This document shows positions 33,494 to 44,724 of a stretch of DNA of 64,000 nucleotides, piece by piece. Each line of letters begins with the position of its first letter. The stretch's first letter is position 1. The DNA is from Harmothoe impar (lineage: Eukaryota > Annelida > Polychaeta > Phyllodocida > Polynoidae): NCBI GenBank assembly GCA_947462335.1, contig OX381717.1:42885523-42949522 (forward strand). Reading direction: 5' to 3'. The position numbers were made by a program, and so were the translations under genes. The notes below the pieces were generated by a model. That model was not told where the DNA came from. It did no database searches and worked only from the letters and a program-made list of their open reading frames with translations.

Positions 33494-33690
33494 GTGCCTC
33501 TACATGGGTACCTTCAGTTTTGACCATGTCGCTGTGTCGATTTTTAGCAGTAGGACTGTGCAATAGTGTCGATTTTTAGGTATATAAGAACTTGGAAAAA
33601 ATTCCCTGTGGGTCGATTTTTATCCCTAATTTTCCTGAGTCTGTCGATTTTTAAAGGGGCCCGTGTCGATTTTTACCCATGTACAGGCAC
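33494..33690. mobile_element. TIR element with GTCGATTTTTA array, copy 1
   Basis: The ends GTGCCTCTACATGGGTA and TACCCATGTACAGGCAC are inverted repeats. The interior repeats GTGTCGATTTTTA about five times. A second copy lies at 56461-56684 with the interior motif on the other strand. It is non-autonomous and lies in intergenic DNA. Confidence 0.85.
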
Positions 33691-34090
33691 ATTAAATTTT
33701 ATGATATGACATAGACACCTTTAGTGCAAACTTAATTAAAACTTTATTACAGACTTATTCTGACACACATTAATTATTATGGATTGTAAAACCCATCCAT
33801 TTAAAAAGTTGGACAAATGTAGTGGCCTGACTGTCACTGCAGGAAAGCTGATGCCCGGTAAATGTGGACAGGACATTGAAGATGGTGCACTTGACTTATT
33901 ATCACTCCAATAAAAAATGGGAGATTCCCTTACTTCTAGTGACTTTTCAACATTTATACCTACACAGTATGTTTATTATCAACAATTGACATTCATTGTT
34001 CTGTGTAGTTCTCACTTGAAATGAGAAATTGGCAGTTTGTAAATTCATGGAGATGTCCCGTAACATGCTATTGTTGATGCCTTAAATCTG

Positions 34091-34325
34091 GGCCGTCAGG
34101 GAATAAGTTCAGCATTTTCCATACATGGACTAAAATAACAGTTCCACCAGAGGGCAGCAGTGTTTGGACAGGGGACCATGAACATTGTCCAGCTACAACA
34201 TATTCACCCTATCTTGTGCCTGTAAGAGCCGAGCTCCCAGCCTTTAAGAGCCCTCTTGTGAATCAAAAATGAACTATATCCAAAAGTGCTTTTGGCCTCA
34301 CTTCAACCATGATGGTCAAGCTTTA
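34091..34325 (-). repeat. dispersed repeat, inverse copy of 7866-8101
   Basis: This is the reverse complement of the copy in intron 1 of the EGF-Sushi gene, with only scattered single-base differences across about 235 bases. Confidence 0.85.
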
Positions 34326-34591
34326 ACGATGTTAATGTGGGCAAAGGGTGCCCCTAACACTAATGTTTTGGCTAGCAGTTTACACAAACATCATCTGAAT
34401 AATAATCCAAAAATCTAAAATTAACATTTTCGGCATGAAACCTGCAAGGATATATGTCAGCAGTTTAGAGAAAAGACCACCAGGGGGCACCCATGATCTT
34501 TGTGCAAAAGATATGATAAAATTAGGATATATTTTTTAATGTAAACTACAATGATCTTCAGGAAGTTATTCCACTTTTGCTGCTAACATTC

Positions 34592-34621
34592 TATATTTAT
34601 ATATATATATATATATATATA
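34592..34621. repeat. TA microsatellite
   Basis: A run of alternating TA of about 30 bases. A shorter TA run lies near 43872. Confidence 0.9.
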
Positions 34622-35454
34622 GACTGCAAAAATAACCTTATCAATATGGAAAATTAGCAGATCTGACACTTTAGATAGGCCAATATGGGTCTTGGCGGCA
34701 CAAGGACATTAGCTCGGACTCCATTAGGGCGACTCAGCTACAGGGCATTCTTCTAGGTCCTTTCTTCTCAAATATTTCAGGGCAACATTCAGGGCGAAAT
34801 AAAGCAAAATGAAGCAAAGTGTTAAAAAAACATTAAAGGTGAAAGTCCCTATTCCCCCCATATTGAAAACAGTTTCAGGCCTCCTAAGAAATTTACAGAG
34901 GGTTCCTTAAATAGTATAGAATCCATTGGGCAAAAAAATTTGGGGGTACCCATACTATCTTTTGTGCTACGATGGCTGATGCAAGGGGTCATATATTTTC
35001 TTAATTTTTCACATTCCTGAAAGCAACCAGTTAAACCATATATTATCCACCAGATTTTTTCGTATAAACCATGGATATGTGATGTATCTATACTAAGGAA
35101 CAAGGATAAGAATAAAAAATGCTTGTCGAAAAGTTCTTTTTGGTTTTATTTTGGGCTTGATGCTTGAAGTAACAGATGACATTTTCGTTTTTTGGCCCAC
35201 ACTTATCTAACATAATATCTAAGTAAGAAAAACAGTTTCAGGCCTCATGTAATTTTAATATGGTGAAGATAATGGCCATAGCTTGGTATTTATTTTAAAA
35301 AAATGGGGGGTACCGGCACTCGTTTCTTCACAAAGTGTACATGAACATGACAGGCGGTGGCAAGTGACAGGTCTGTACACACTAGTGTACCCCACCACTA
35401 GGTAGGAGCATAATGCAGGACTAGAGCTTAGCACCTCCCCAAAGCTGTCAGGGC

Positions 35455-35525
35455 TCTGTGGCTACATGCACAGAGAGCTGATCTGGAATGTGAAAGGTCC
35501 CTGGTTCAAATCTTGCCAAGGTATC
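35455..35525 (+). repeat. tRNA-like sequence (SINE head)
   Basis: The sequence ends with a box-B-like CTGGTTCAAATCTTG. A weak box-A-like stretch precedes it by about 45 bases. Stems are imperfect, so a working tRNA is unlikely; it is more likely a relic of a tRNA-derived SINE. Confidence 0.4.
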
Positions 35526-35529
35526 CTTT

Positions 35530-37240
35530 GGGGAGAAATTTTTTTCCCTCTTAGTTTAGCATGTATCTTGTCCAAACGCATGCAGAAAATTCTGATTTAC
35601 TTATGCATTTATGATATGTGTTGAAAAGAGAATAATGACATAGCTTTATTAGAAAATATTGCTTCAATATGGATATTAGAAACAACATTGAGACTGGAGT
35701 TGTTCAGGAGCAATCCACCAGATGGGGCTATGGTGACCATTTGATGAGGATTTGCTAGTTCCATAAACCCTGCCAGTGGGCGAGTGCGTGAATAGTGGCT
35801 TAAATCCTTGTTTCACAGGTACCTGTGTTGCCCTAGTGGAATCCGGCCCAATGCGCCCGCACTAGGTTTGGCCAAAATGACAATAACATCCAATCAAAAA
35901 ACACTTGAAAATACTCAAGTATTCAAGTGCCGATATAAAACCACAAAACCCTAGATCAATAAAATGAATGTCATACCCTCGCTCGTCGAACTATGAGACT
36001 GGTCCTCTAACGTAATAAAGTTGAAACCACACCTATACTATCACATCCTGGATACAATCAATTCCAAATCCATATGACCCTGCAAGGGAGTAGGGTGCAT
36101 TGGGAGACGATTACAATTATATATGGGGACAGGGGTGAAATTTGAAAAGGCCAGCAGATTGTTCAAAGAGAGGGGGGGCGGCGATTTTGTGATAGTCAAT
36201 GATAGTCAATGTCAGTCGCCGTGATTGAATGCTTCCACCAGAAGTGTGGCAAACTGTGACTCTACGAAACTTCCGAATGCTATCATGTATGGGAGGGGGG
36301 CTATCACTTCTGTGGGTGTCCTGGAGTGGTGATTGCCGAATGCAGCCACAATAAGGGGTTTAGTGTCAAGGGTAATCCGACTATAAACCTAACATTTGTC
36401 CATTTGGACATAAATGGATTGGTGAAAGTCGGTCAATAGTTCCCAGAACAATCGAAGGGATATCAAAAGCAACTTTTATACCGAATCCTATTTTTTCCCG
36501 TCTGCCTCTTTTTCACTGAAAACAGGTGACATTAAATTTTTGTGAGAGGTCGATATTGTGAATATTATTCAGGGGTTATTCAAGAACATGCCAATTATTC
36601 TCTTCAAATGATCTGTTTAACATGGTAATTATGAAAAAAATGGTATGTTCTTTATTAACCGTACAAATGCCTCATAGACTAACTATAATATGATAGCATG
36701 GTGATGCTAGTCCGACACATCTGGCGCTACTGCGCCAGACTGCAGTTACATAGGGATCCTATAGTGGGAATAAAAAGGGTGTTGTTCTCATAAATGTACT
36801 CCCTGTCAGTCCCTCAAATTTGTCAATCGTGTTCCCCAAAAGGTACTCCACATGTCCAGCATACTTATATTGCTGCAAACACGTCAATGTTAGTGTATGT
36901 CACACATTTTGATTTTAGCAGCAGGGAGAAGTGGTGGGAGGAGTGTCCAAGAGGAGTGGGGTTGACATCAAACAAAGCCAGGATTACAGATCTATTTATG
37001 TATTTGGAATGCCTTGTGGATGGTGAACAGGTGGGAATACATTGAGGGACATGTGGCTGGAAGCATTAGACTCAAGAGTAAATACTTCTATCAAAATAGC
37101 TACTCTGCCAAATTGGCAGAGTGACTTGGTTAGCCCAAAGGCACATGGTTTCTACCCCTGTTACAGGGGTAGACGTGTCGAACTAGGTGATGCCCATTGT
37201 CGTCATAATGCATGAAGCTAGCCATCCGAGTAGCTGCATT
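35530..37240. other. intergenic, nothing recognised
   Basis: No coding region, RNA gene or clear mobile element was recognised in this stretch. A few short reading frames exist but show no domain or codon pattern. Confidence 0.4.
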
Positions 37241-37285
37241 CAAGCATCATGCTGAGTGACCTTTTTGATTGGTATGCTCCCGAAG

Positions 37286-37548
37286 GGTCGGCATGATGGG
37301 GCCCTTGATGGGGGGGGGGGGTCCCCATGTCGCAATGTCGGTTTTAAGAAATGTCCATGGCGCATGTCTATGTCGCTGAAAAATGCTCATGTCCCATGTC
37401 GATTTTAAGAACTGTCCATGTCCCAAGTCACTATGATTTTGAGCCTCATGTCGCATGTCGCTAGGCCTCATGTCGCATGTCGAATTTAAGAAATGGCCAT
37501 GTTGCCATGTCGAATTTAGGGGTCTAGGGCCATCATGATGCTGCCCTG
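37286..37548. mobile_element. TIR-like element with CATGTCG array
   Basis: The outer ends pair imperfectly (GGGTCGGCATGATGGGGCCC against GGGCAGCATCATGATGGCCC). The interior is a loose array of CATGTCGCATGTCG and GTCGATTTTAAGAA motifs. The second motif resembles the internal repeat of 33494-33690, so the two families may be related. Confidence 0.6.
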
Positions 37549-38250
37549 AGGATGTGGCCCTAGCGAGCCCCAGATATGCCTTCTGCATCACGTAGGCAAA
37601 GGACATGAAACCCCAACCTTTATTAAGGTCCAGCGTGCCGATCCTCGCCCCACTCCGACCACAGGCTTGAACTGAGTGGCATGATTACGCTAGAAGTAGA
37701 CAACTGTATTATTATATAGAGCACAGGCTATGACAGAGCTAGAACACCATCATCTTTCGTACCTAGATGGCCCTATACTGCACCATGTATTTGGGCATAG
37801 ACAGTAGCACTGTCTGGTTAGCAGTATACAAACTCCACCATCATCTTTATACTTCAGATGGAGCCATATGTATATGGCCAAATACATGGTACAGTAGGGT
37901 ACAGTAGGGCCATCTAGGATTGGAAGATGGTGGGTGTCTAGCTCTGTCATACCTGATGGTATATTCAGACAACTACTATATCTAGTTAAGCATGCTGCTC
38001 AGTTTAGGCCTGTGACTCCGACAGTGAATGAACGGGTAGCAAGTATTAGGCATTTAAAGCATAGTGCTAATTAGCCATATTAGGACTAGGATCGCATTGT
38101 GTTGTGCTAGTTATATAATATAAACATGTCGGCAAGCCTCTGTAGACTACCTACTCCACATGAATGCAGCTGCAGTATACCTCCATATGAGACTTTGAAG
38201 TAGTGAGTACATGTACAACAAATGTATCACTGATGATGCGGGTATCAAAC

Positions 38251-38701
38251 CCCGGGGGGGGGCACTTCATATATTTTGTATACACAGGTGTGCGGCTGGG
38301 AAGGGCACTTTTTGAGCAAAATCCCCCTCACCAAGGGTCTGCTTTTCACCAAAATCCCCTTCACCAAGGGTCAATATTCACCAAAATCCCCCTCACCAAG
38401 GGTCACTTTTCGGAGATTTCAACAAAATCCGCCCAAAATGGGTCACTTTTTGCCTAAATTCTTTGCAACAAGGGTCACTATTGACCAAAATTCTTACACC
38501 AAGGCCGACTCCTCGGGGGAAATTGCTAAAACCTAGGCACTTTTGTCCAAAATCCCCCTCAGCAAGGGTCACTTTTGACCAAAATCCCCCTCACCAAGGG
38601 TCACTTCTGACCAAAATCACCCTCACCAAGGGTAAGGGTTGTCAAAGGGCCAGCCGCACACCCGTGTCAAAAAAAGATTGAGTACCCCCCCCCCCCCCGG
38701 G
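38251..38701. mobile_element. 451-bp TIR element with 8-bp target duplication and 30-bp array
   Basis: TATCAAAC lies directly outside both ends (38243-38250, 38702-38709). The ends are CCCGGGGGGG and CCCCCCCGGG. The inverted homology continues through the ACACAGGTGTGCGGCTGG / CCAGCCGCACACCCGTGT blocks. The interior holds about ten copies of a roughly 30-bp unit around CCCCTCACCAAGGGTCACTT. An 8-bp duplication fits hAT- or Mutator-like transposition; no transposase is present. Confidence 0.85.
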
Positions 38702-39749
38702 TATCAAACTAAAACTGAGCACATGGCCCCTACCATCACGAGCCCCCATCCTGTACAACCACCACCAGTGTTTGTGTGTGTGTGTGGGGGGGGGGGGGGG
38801 GTGCCTACATTCACGTCTGGGTGGTTGGGGGAGGGGGGGGTGGTGGTGGCTCACACCTTTTATGAGCAGGGGGCTAGTGCATTGTTTGCCATTGCCGTGA
38901 ATTCACCATTCACAGCAAGTTTAGCACCCCACACATGGACAAGAAGGTGCGCGGTCCTTTACTTGTAGACCTCCCGTGGTGACTACATGTGAGCCTTCTT
39001 ACATGTAGACACCCCCCACTGACCATCTTGGGCATCTAGTAATGCTGTTATAGCCAGGATGGATGCACGCGGGAGAACGCGTAATATTATATAGTGCTCT
39101 CCACACTGGTCCCTGCTACATTTGAGAGTCAGAACCAGTGTGGCAGCACTTCAGAGCGGAGCACAGAGAGCACAGGAGGCTGGAATAACATTATTGTGGA
39201 TTGATAAGTGTGGATTTATTTTGAGACTGATTGTGGACTCGTGGAATCCCCCATTAAGCTGTGGCGGTGATGATATTTAAGAGGCAAAATTGTATAACTT
39301 ACCCAAATATACACGGAACACCGCAGGACCATCTGACACTTCAGTACACAGGAGCATATTTTTAACGTATCTGCACATGGACCAGTCACATGGTGGGTTC
39401 AGTATTTCATTTTATTCTGATGATTCTCTTCATACTACTCCTCTCAATCTGATATACCCACACACAGTAGACCAGACACAAAATAATTATATTATTCAAG
39501 AGCAAACAGGAGCGGGTTTAGGGAGGGGGGCACGGGCCAAAATTGTTTCTTATTTTCTGTTACAAAAGCCGCAACCTTGTATCAAGGACATAAAGATATT
39601 ACAATAGGATGCATTTCTCCTTGGCTTGAGTGGGGGTATTTATAGTCCAGAGTACATTGCACAGACTTGTGTGGTTCACAGCATGTACTGGCTGGCTGAG
39701 CGTTCATTGTCATGGTCCATTGTCTGTACCTACATGTATGTTACATAAG

Positions 39750-39970
39750 CTGAGGCCCAAAAAGAGGCTTGTTTCAAGTAACATGGCAATAAAATGTAGG
39801 GTCCGTAGGTCGGATTGTTATTTTTTACTTTTTTTTTCTAAACTTGAAGGTAATAGCCAGCCTCTCCGAAGACCCTAAAGTTGACCAAAAGAGGGTAAAA
39901 ATACGAACATTTCCTTAAAATCGCATATTAAAACGTAGGGTCGGCCCTGTTTTGGTAGGAACAGACCTTT
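39750..39970. repeat. dispersed repeat, matched in inverse at 44435-44655
   Basis: Shared blocks include AGGCCCAAAAAGAGGCTTGTT, GGGTCCGTAGGTCGGAT and CCGAAGACCCTAAA in one copy and their complements in the other. Similarity is moderate. The other copy is embedded in the foldback at 44238-44724. Confidence 0.7.
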
Positions 39971-40172
39971 TATTTTTCATGAAGTACTGCAACCACATTT
40001 ATTTAACCAAAGAGAGCCGTATTTCACACCCCCCGTGAAATACACCATGCCCGTATTTCACTGCCCTGTGACGTCATCAAAATGGCGGTTTGTTTACATT
40101 TGAACTGCGTAGAAAGAAGCCTTTTTAGGCTCCCCCCTACCATAATTTTGGTATTTTGAATCGAAAAAGATA

Positions 40173-40345
40173 AAAAATAAACACAAAGGCACACTCGTTT
40201 TAGTTTGTTGACAGGGTTATTTCACTTGTTGGAGGTGGGGCCGCATTTCACTCGGCCTACGGCCTCGTGAAATACGGCCCCACCTCCAACTCGTGAAATA
40301 ACCCTGTCAACAGACCAAAACTTGTGCACCTTTGTCTATTTATTT
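40173..40345. repeat. long palindrome, about 85-bp arms
   Basis: The arms meet at the tip CACTCGGCCTACGGCCTCGTG. They pair through GTGGGGCCG, GGTTATTTCAC and CTGTTGACAGGG-type blocks, then more weakly out to CACAAAGGCAC/GTGCACCTTTGTC. The arms differ at a handful of sites. The tip has the same layout as the palindrome at 53983-54097. Confidence 0.85.
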
Positions 40346-40374
40346 TGCCTGACGCATGTATTGGGCTTATATCC

Positions 40375-40727
40375 GGAGTGGTCATTCTTTATGAAATTGG
40401 GATGGGGAGGTGGTTGATTATGGATTTCTGTGTAAAAAAATGTGCTGACCCCCACCCCTCGAATAAGAGGGAATAGCATTTGATTATTAACGATGAAGGG
40501 GGGGGGGCTTTTTTTTTTGGGGGGGGGGTACAATTTGGGGTCAGCACACTCATGTGAAAATCGACCAACCCCCGGCCACTTTTTACAAACCAAAGAAGTC
40601 CAAATTCCTCCTTTGGAACCCTACTATGTTGAGTGTGTTTTAAAATAAATGGGTTGAATTATACCCCCCCCCCCCTCCCTCCACCCCAACAGCAGTCCCG
40701 TTCTTGCTTTAAAAAAATGGCCACTCC
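40375..40727. mobile_element. TIR element related to 33138-33395
   Basis: Begins GGAGTGGTCATTCTTTA and ends with its inverted partner TAAAAAAATGGCCACTCC. The interior carries long G and C runs near 40498-40530 and 40668. It has no coding content. Confidence 0.7.
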
Positions 40728-41266
40728 CCAACCTTGGGGCCGGGAGCCTTAGGTAAATAGGTTGACTGTAGACCAGGGAGGTCGGCAGGTAGGTCGAACT
40801 GTTTTCAGTGTATCTTTTGACTTTGAAAAACAGATAGCCCAGTAAACAAATAACGTTATACACCATTTTATAACGTTATATAACGTTATATGTCAACGCT
40901 TTTCTAAGGCTCTTTAGTATGGCATAACGTTATGTAAAGTTTGATACGCTATTTTCACGTAAAATAATTGTTTTTTTTGTTAGCTGGGAGGCCTATATTT
41001 CTCAGAATTATATTTCAGGACATTGTATGTATTCACATCAGCTCATGTATATACATGTAGTACCTGTGTATGTAATTCTTAAACGTACTAGATATGTCCA
41101 AGGTTATGGGACATTCAACATTCTTATATAGCAGAAATATATTCTACTTGGTACGATCTAGAAAGAATAATAGTGTTGTTTTATATGTTAATCAAGCTGT
41201 ATCCCACTTTCTAATCCTGTTTTACACTTGCATTTTCAGTGATTACCATCACGGTTGCTTGGAGTG

Positions 41267-41610
41267 ATGTCTTTTTCGTCTTATCCTGAACCGGAAGCAG
41301 AATCACTACCAGAAGCATAATTGCTACCGGAAGCATAATTGCTACCGGAAGCAGAATTGCTACCAGAAGCAGGATTGCTACCGGAAGCATAATTGCTACC
41401 GGAAGCAGAACTGCTACCGGAAGTAGAATTGCTACCAGAAGCAGAACTACTGCCAGAAGCAGAATTACTGCCGGAAGCAGAATTGCTACCAGGAGCAGAA
41501 TTGCTACCAGAAGCAGAATTGCTACCAGAAGCAGAATTACTACCGGAAGCAGGATTGCTACGAGAAGCAGGATTAATACCGGAAGCAGAATTCCTGCCAG
41601 ATGCAGAATT
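41267..41610 (+). repeat. 18-bp tandem repeat upstream of the 7TM gene
   Basis: About 18 copies of an 18-bp unit (GAAGCAGAATTGCTACCG) run to about 41600. In the frame of the downstream membrane protein they read LLPEAE repeats, starting at an ATG at 41267 (MSFSSYPEPEAESLPEA). Three units carry TAA in place of GAA at the same codon. The frame is therefore closed three times before it becomes continuous at 41393. The array is likely 5' UTR today. A 3' splice-site-like CATTTTCAG ends at 41239. Confidence 0.85.
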
Positions 41611-41662
41611 CCTGCAAAGACTGCCAGAATCAGCACTAGGGGCCCACGTAAAACCTGAAATA

Positions 41663-43108
41663 ATGGCAAATTCAACAACATCTGATCTCGAATTTGATAC
41701 ACCGTTGGTGCCCATGGCGGAGGGGATTCTTGTAACCACAAGGCCTTGGTACCTCCGTCCTGACCCAAACTGGCCAGAGCTTGAAGAATCACTGGGCACT
41801 GTATGGCCCCTACATACATACACCTTTGGGGTCATCTTTGGGCTTCTTGCAGTAATTTCCATTGTTCACATTGTGTGGACGGCTCGTCAACCGAGGTCCT
41901 TGAGCAAGAGGTACTACATAATCTTGCATTGCTTGCTGCTGCTATGTGGAATCACCAGATCTGTGCATTTCCTAGCTGATCCTTACCACAGCTGGGGAAG
42001 CCTACCACTGGTCCTAGGCTTTATTACTCTCCACACCTTTGACCCTTGCATGTTATCTGCATTCATTTTAGTGTTTGTCGTCTTTTTCAAAGTGACGCGG
42101 ATTCAACTGGTTTTCGGTAGCTTATTTGATCCCAAAATCATGGGAACCATCTTGACGGTCAGTTTTGTGGTCAGTTTATCAGCTGATATCACTGTAGCGT
42201 ACGTTATGGGCACTACAATGTACATGTTTGTATGCCAGCTTTATTTCGTTGTTGCAGGTACATTAGCGGCTCTGCTTTACGGATACCTATTCTGCCGGAT
42301 GTATAATCGGTTATTTATGACAAGAGTAAAAATCAATCGGATGAGCAAAACGCAATCTCAACTGTACAATGTTGCAAGGTTATCAGATGGAAATCTTGTT
42401 GAGAAAAGACAGCGAGAGACCACAGCTCCCCATGATGACATGGAAAGTGGAGATACAACTGTACAGGAATATATCGATGAATCGGGAGTTTATGATGATA
42501 AGGTGAAGTCGAAAACAGGACACCCCCTAAACGTGGTACAACAGTTTAAAACACACGATGAAATGTCCTCACAAAACGCTGAAAGTGCTCCTCCTAATGC
42601 CATGCCTCTCAATGACGATGGGCAAAATGGGAAAGGTTCAGACTCAGATAACCAATCAAAGCCTCAATTCTATAATCCAGACATTTTATACCCGGAAATG
42701 CCTGCCATAGGTGCAGAATTCCATTCTTCAATCTGCATTTCACCTTCACCTCTAAAACAAGGAACTAAAACTGAAACAAATTCCCCACGGTGTGCTGATT
42801 GCAAACTTAAACTCCAGACAAAAATGGACTATGACAATACATTCAATGATGTTGTGGAAGCACGGGTGCCCCTGGTGGCAATATTGGTATTAGTAGCCGC
42901 TTTGTTATTCCTCCTTTTGTCCTTCTGCAGTCTTCTTACAATTATCATGGCGGCTGTGCATATGTGTGAGGATGCACAGGGTTTCCCAAAACCCTGGTAT
43001 TGGTGGTGCTACCAGAGTACCATGAGACTGCTGGAAATCGGCATGGTTGGCATCATTGTCGCAATAGGTGCCATGCCGCTTTATTGTAAGCCTGCAGGAC
43101 ACTCATGA
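41663..43108 (+). CDS. seven-pass membrane protein, PRRT3/PRRT4-like
   Basis: 481 residues in one exon. The start chosen is the first in-frame ATG after the repeat array; A at -3 and G at +4 suit initiation. Hydrophobic segments lie at about 53-72, 84-104, 118-143, 159-181, 186-211, 401-431 and 451-475. A polar 190-residue loop separates the fifth and sixth. The block WPLHTYTFGVIFG to PCMLSAFILVFVVFFKVTRIQL resembles the C-terminal membrane region of vertebrate proline-rich transmembrane proteins 3 and 4, known mainly as neural membrane proteins of unclear function. The match is from memory and moderate. An upstream frame with LPEAE repeats joins this ORF without a stop from 41393, so the true N-terminus could differ if an upstream exon splices in. 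AATAAA at 43851 is a possible polyadenylation signal. Confidence 0.75.
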   Translation: MANSTTSDLEFDTPLVPMAEGILVTTRPWYLRPDPNWPELEESLGTVWPLHTYTFGVIFGLLAVISIVHIVWTARQPRSLSKRYYIILHCLLLLCGITRSVHFLADPYHSWGSLPLVLGFITLHTFDPCMLSAFILVFVVFFKVTRIQLVFGSLFDPKIMGTILTVSFVVSLSADITVAYVMGTTMYMFVCQLYFVVAGTLAALLYGYLFCRMYNRLFMTRVKINRMSKTQSQLYNVARLSDGNLVEKRQRETTAPHDDMESGDTTVQEYIDESGVYDDKVKSKTGHPLNVVQQFKTHDEMSSQNAESAPPNAMPLNDDGQNGKGSDSDNQSKPQFYNPDILYPEMPAIGAEFHSSICISPSPLKQGTKTETNSPRCADCKLKLQTKMDYDNTFNDVVEARVPLVAILVLVAALLFLLLSFCSLLTIIMAAVHMCEDAQGFPKPWYWWCYQSTMRLLEIGMVGIIVAIGAMPLYCKPAGHS

Positions 43109-43120
43109 ATAAGCTCACTA

Positions 43121-43205
43121 TTAAAGTGGCATAAGCACCGAGCATATCCCAATTTTATTTCTAGTACTGTTCTAGTCAAGCGTGAGTGGTGATATTGCCC
43201 TTTAA
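43121..43205. mobile_element. TTAA-flanked MITE, second copy
   Basis: TTAA bounds both ends. It shares AGTGGCAT, CACCGAGC and CTAGTACTGTTCTAGTC with 12013-12109, in the opposite orientation. It lies 12 bases after the stop codon of the 7TM gene, so it is part of its 3' UTR. Confidence 0.8.
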
Positions 43206-44237
43206 AAGCTTCAAGGACGGCATCTTTTGTAAGCATAATGAAACAATGAATTGGCAGCGGATTGCTCACCGGTGCAGTCACAACCCTTCGTAAATGTATT
43301 GAGTCTGTCTGTTTGCAAAGTATTTTTACGTGTAAAAAGAGGATAATGTATAGACCTTTACATGATGAAGGATAGGCATTTTTGGAACTGGCATTATTAA
43401 ATATTGAACTTTAAGTTTGAGTTTGAGTTTCTACATTTTCTATTGTGCAAATAGATAATTTCATTTGGATGTCAGGTGACGCATCACCCAGTATTCATAT
43501 GACATTGATGCTGAAGTGACTGAAATTGGCCCATGCATTAATCTTTCGTGGGTAACTTCAATTTGAGGGACAGCCCTTCATGCGACCTAGTGTATATATT
43601 GTACACAGATCAAGTCAATCGCCAATAGAGAAACTGCTCATTCCTCAAAACTGCGCACTGTTTTTGTTTTCACTTCTATCGCAACCTATCCCTGTTACGG
43701 TACAGAATCATGTCCATAGACGTAATTGATAGAAAGCAAGGAGTAATATTGCATTATTGCATAATGGGTTAAAAGTTCTTTGATTAAGTTCAGTATAGAA
43801 AACAAATGTAGTCACAGACACAATATACAGCAATTATGAAATGTTTGTGAAATAAAGTTTAAACATAAATTTATATATATATATAATTTATGATTTGGTT
43901 CCTTTGGGTTCCCCTGCTGAATTACTCCATTTCCGAGACTGGAGCACGGCAAATACGTACTAGAATGTTAAGCACATATCAAACCCTGCATGATATAAAA
44001 AAAATAAAAAATAGACTAATCAGTGTTAAAAACATTCTCACTGACGCCGCTATGGTTACCATCCCACTAACCCAAAACGAAAATAGCGTTCTCATTATAT
44101 TTATAGACAATAACGTTTATTTACCTTCAATTAGGTAATGCCCTTACAGTTGGACTTGACATTGTGAACCTACATGTTTTGTTTGAGACAACGAGATGAC
44201 GTTATTTGAATGCTAGGTTATGTAAGTGTGTGTACAG

Positions 44238-44724
44238 CACAGGCTTTAACAAGACATATGTTTGGAGAGTGAGTAGGTTATAGGGTATCTGGGAAGGTGT
44301 GCAACTAAAAGTCCAACCTCATCTTTGCACGTCCCAATAGAGTCTACAGAGAGGTGATGTCATCTAGGGTATGTTGTGTACACTATCTTTTTGTAGAGTC
44401 ATGCAAAGATGAGGTTGGACTTTAGGCCAAAGAAAAAAGTCTGTTTCAGGTCACCCGACCGACCCTATCGAAACAGGGCCGCCCTAGTATTTGTTATGCA
44501 AATTGTATTTTTTCCTTTTATTTTGTCAATTTAGGGTCTTCGGAAAGGCGGGCTAGTACTTTCATGTTAAAAAAAGTTTAAAAAGGAAAGATCCGACCTA
44601 CTGACCCCATATTTTCTTGCCATGTTACCTGGAATAAACCTTCTTTTTGGCCTAAGTTGCACACCTTCCCATGGTACCCTAAAGCCAACTCACTCTCCAA
44701 ACTGAGGTCTTGTTAAAACCTGTG
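44238..44724. mobile_element. nested foldback element
   Basis: Outer inverted repeats of about 68 bp (CACAGGCTTTAACAAGAC against the complement at 44660-44724) are about 80 percent alike. Inside lies a second inverted pair (AAGTCCAACCTCATCTTTGCA near 44310 and its complement near 44402). A dispersed repeat also found at 39750-39970 sits beside it. The structure suggests one element inserted in another. No ORF is present. Confidence 0.8.

Noticed and set aside
37247..37606. 119-codon minus-strand frame
   Set aside because: Made mostly of the CATGTCG repeat inside a TIR-like element.
41211..41862. Minus-strand frames of 202 and 193 codons with Val/Leu or Ser/Gly repeats
   Set aside because: Products of the 18-bp repeat read backwards and of the 5' part of the 7TM gene. 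No domain or start context supports them.
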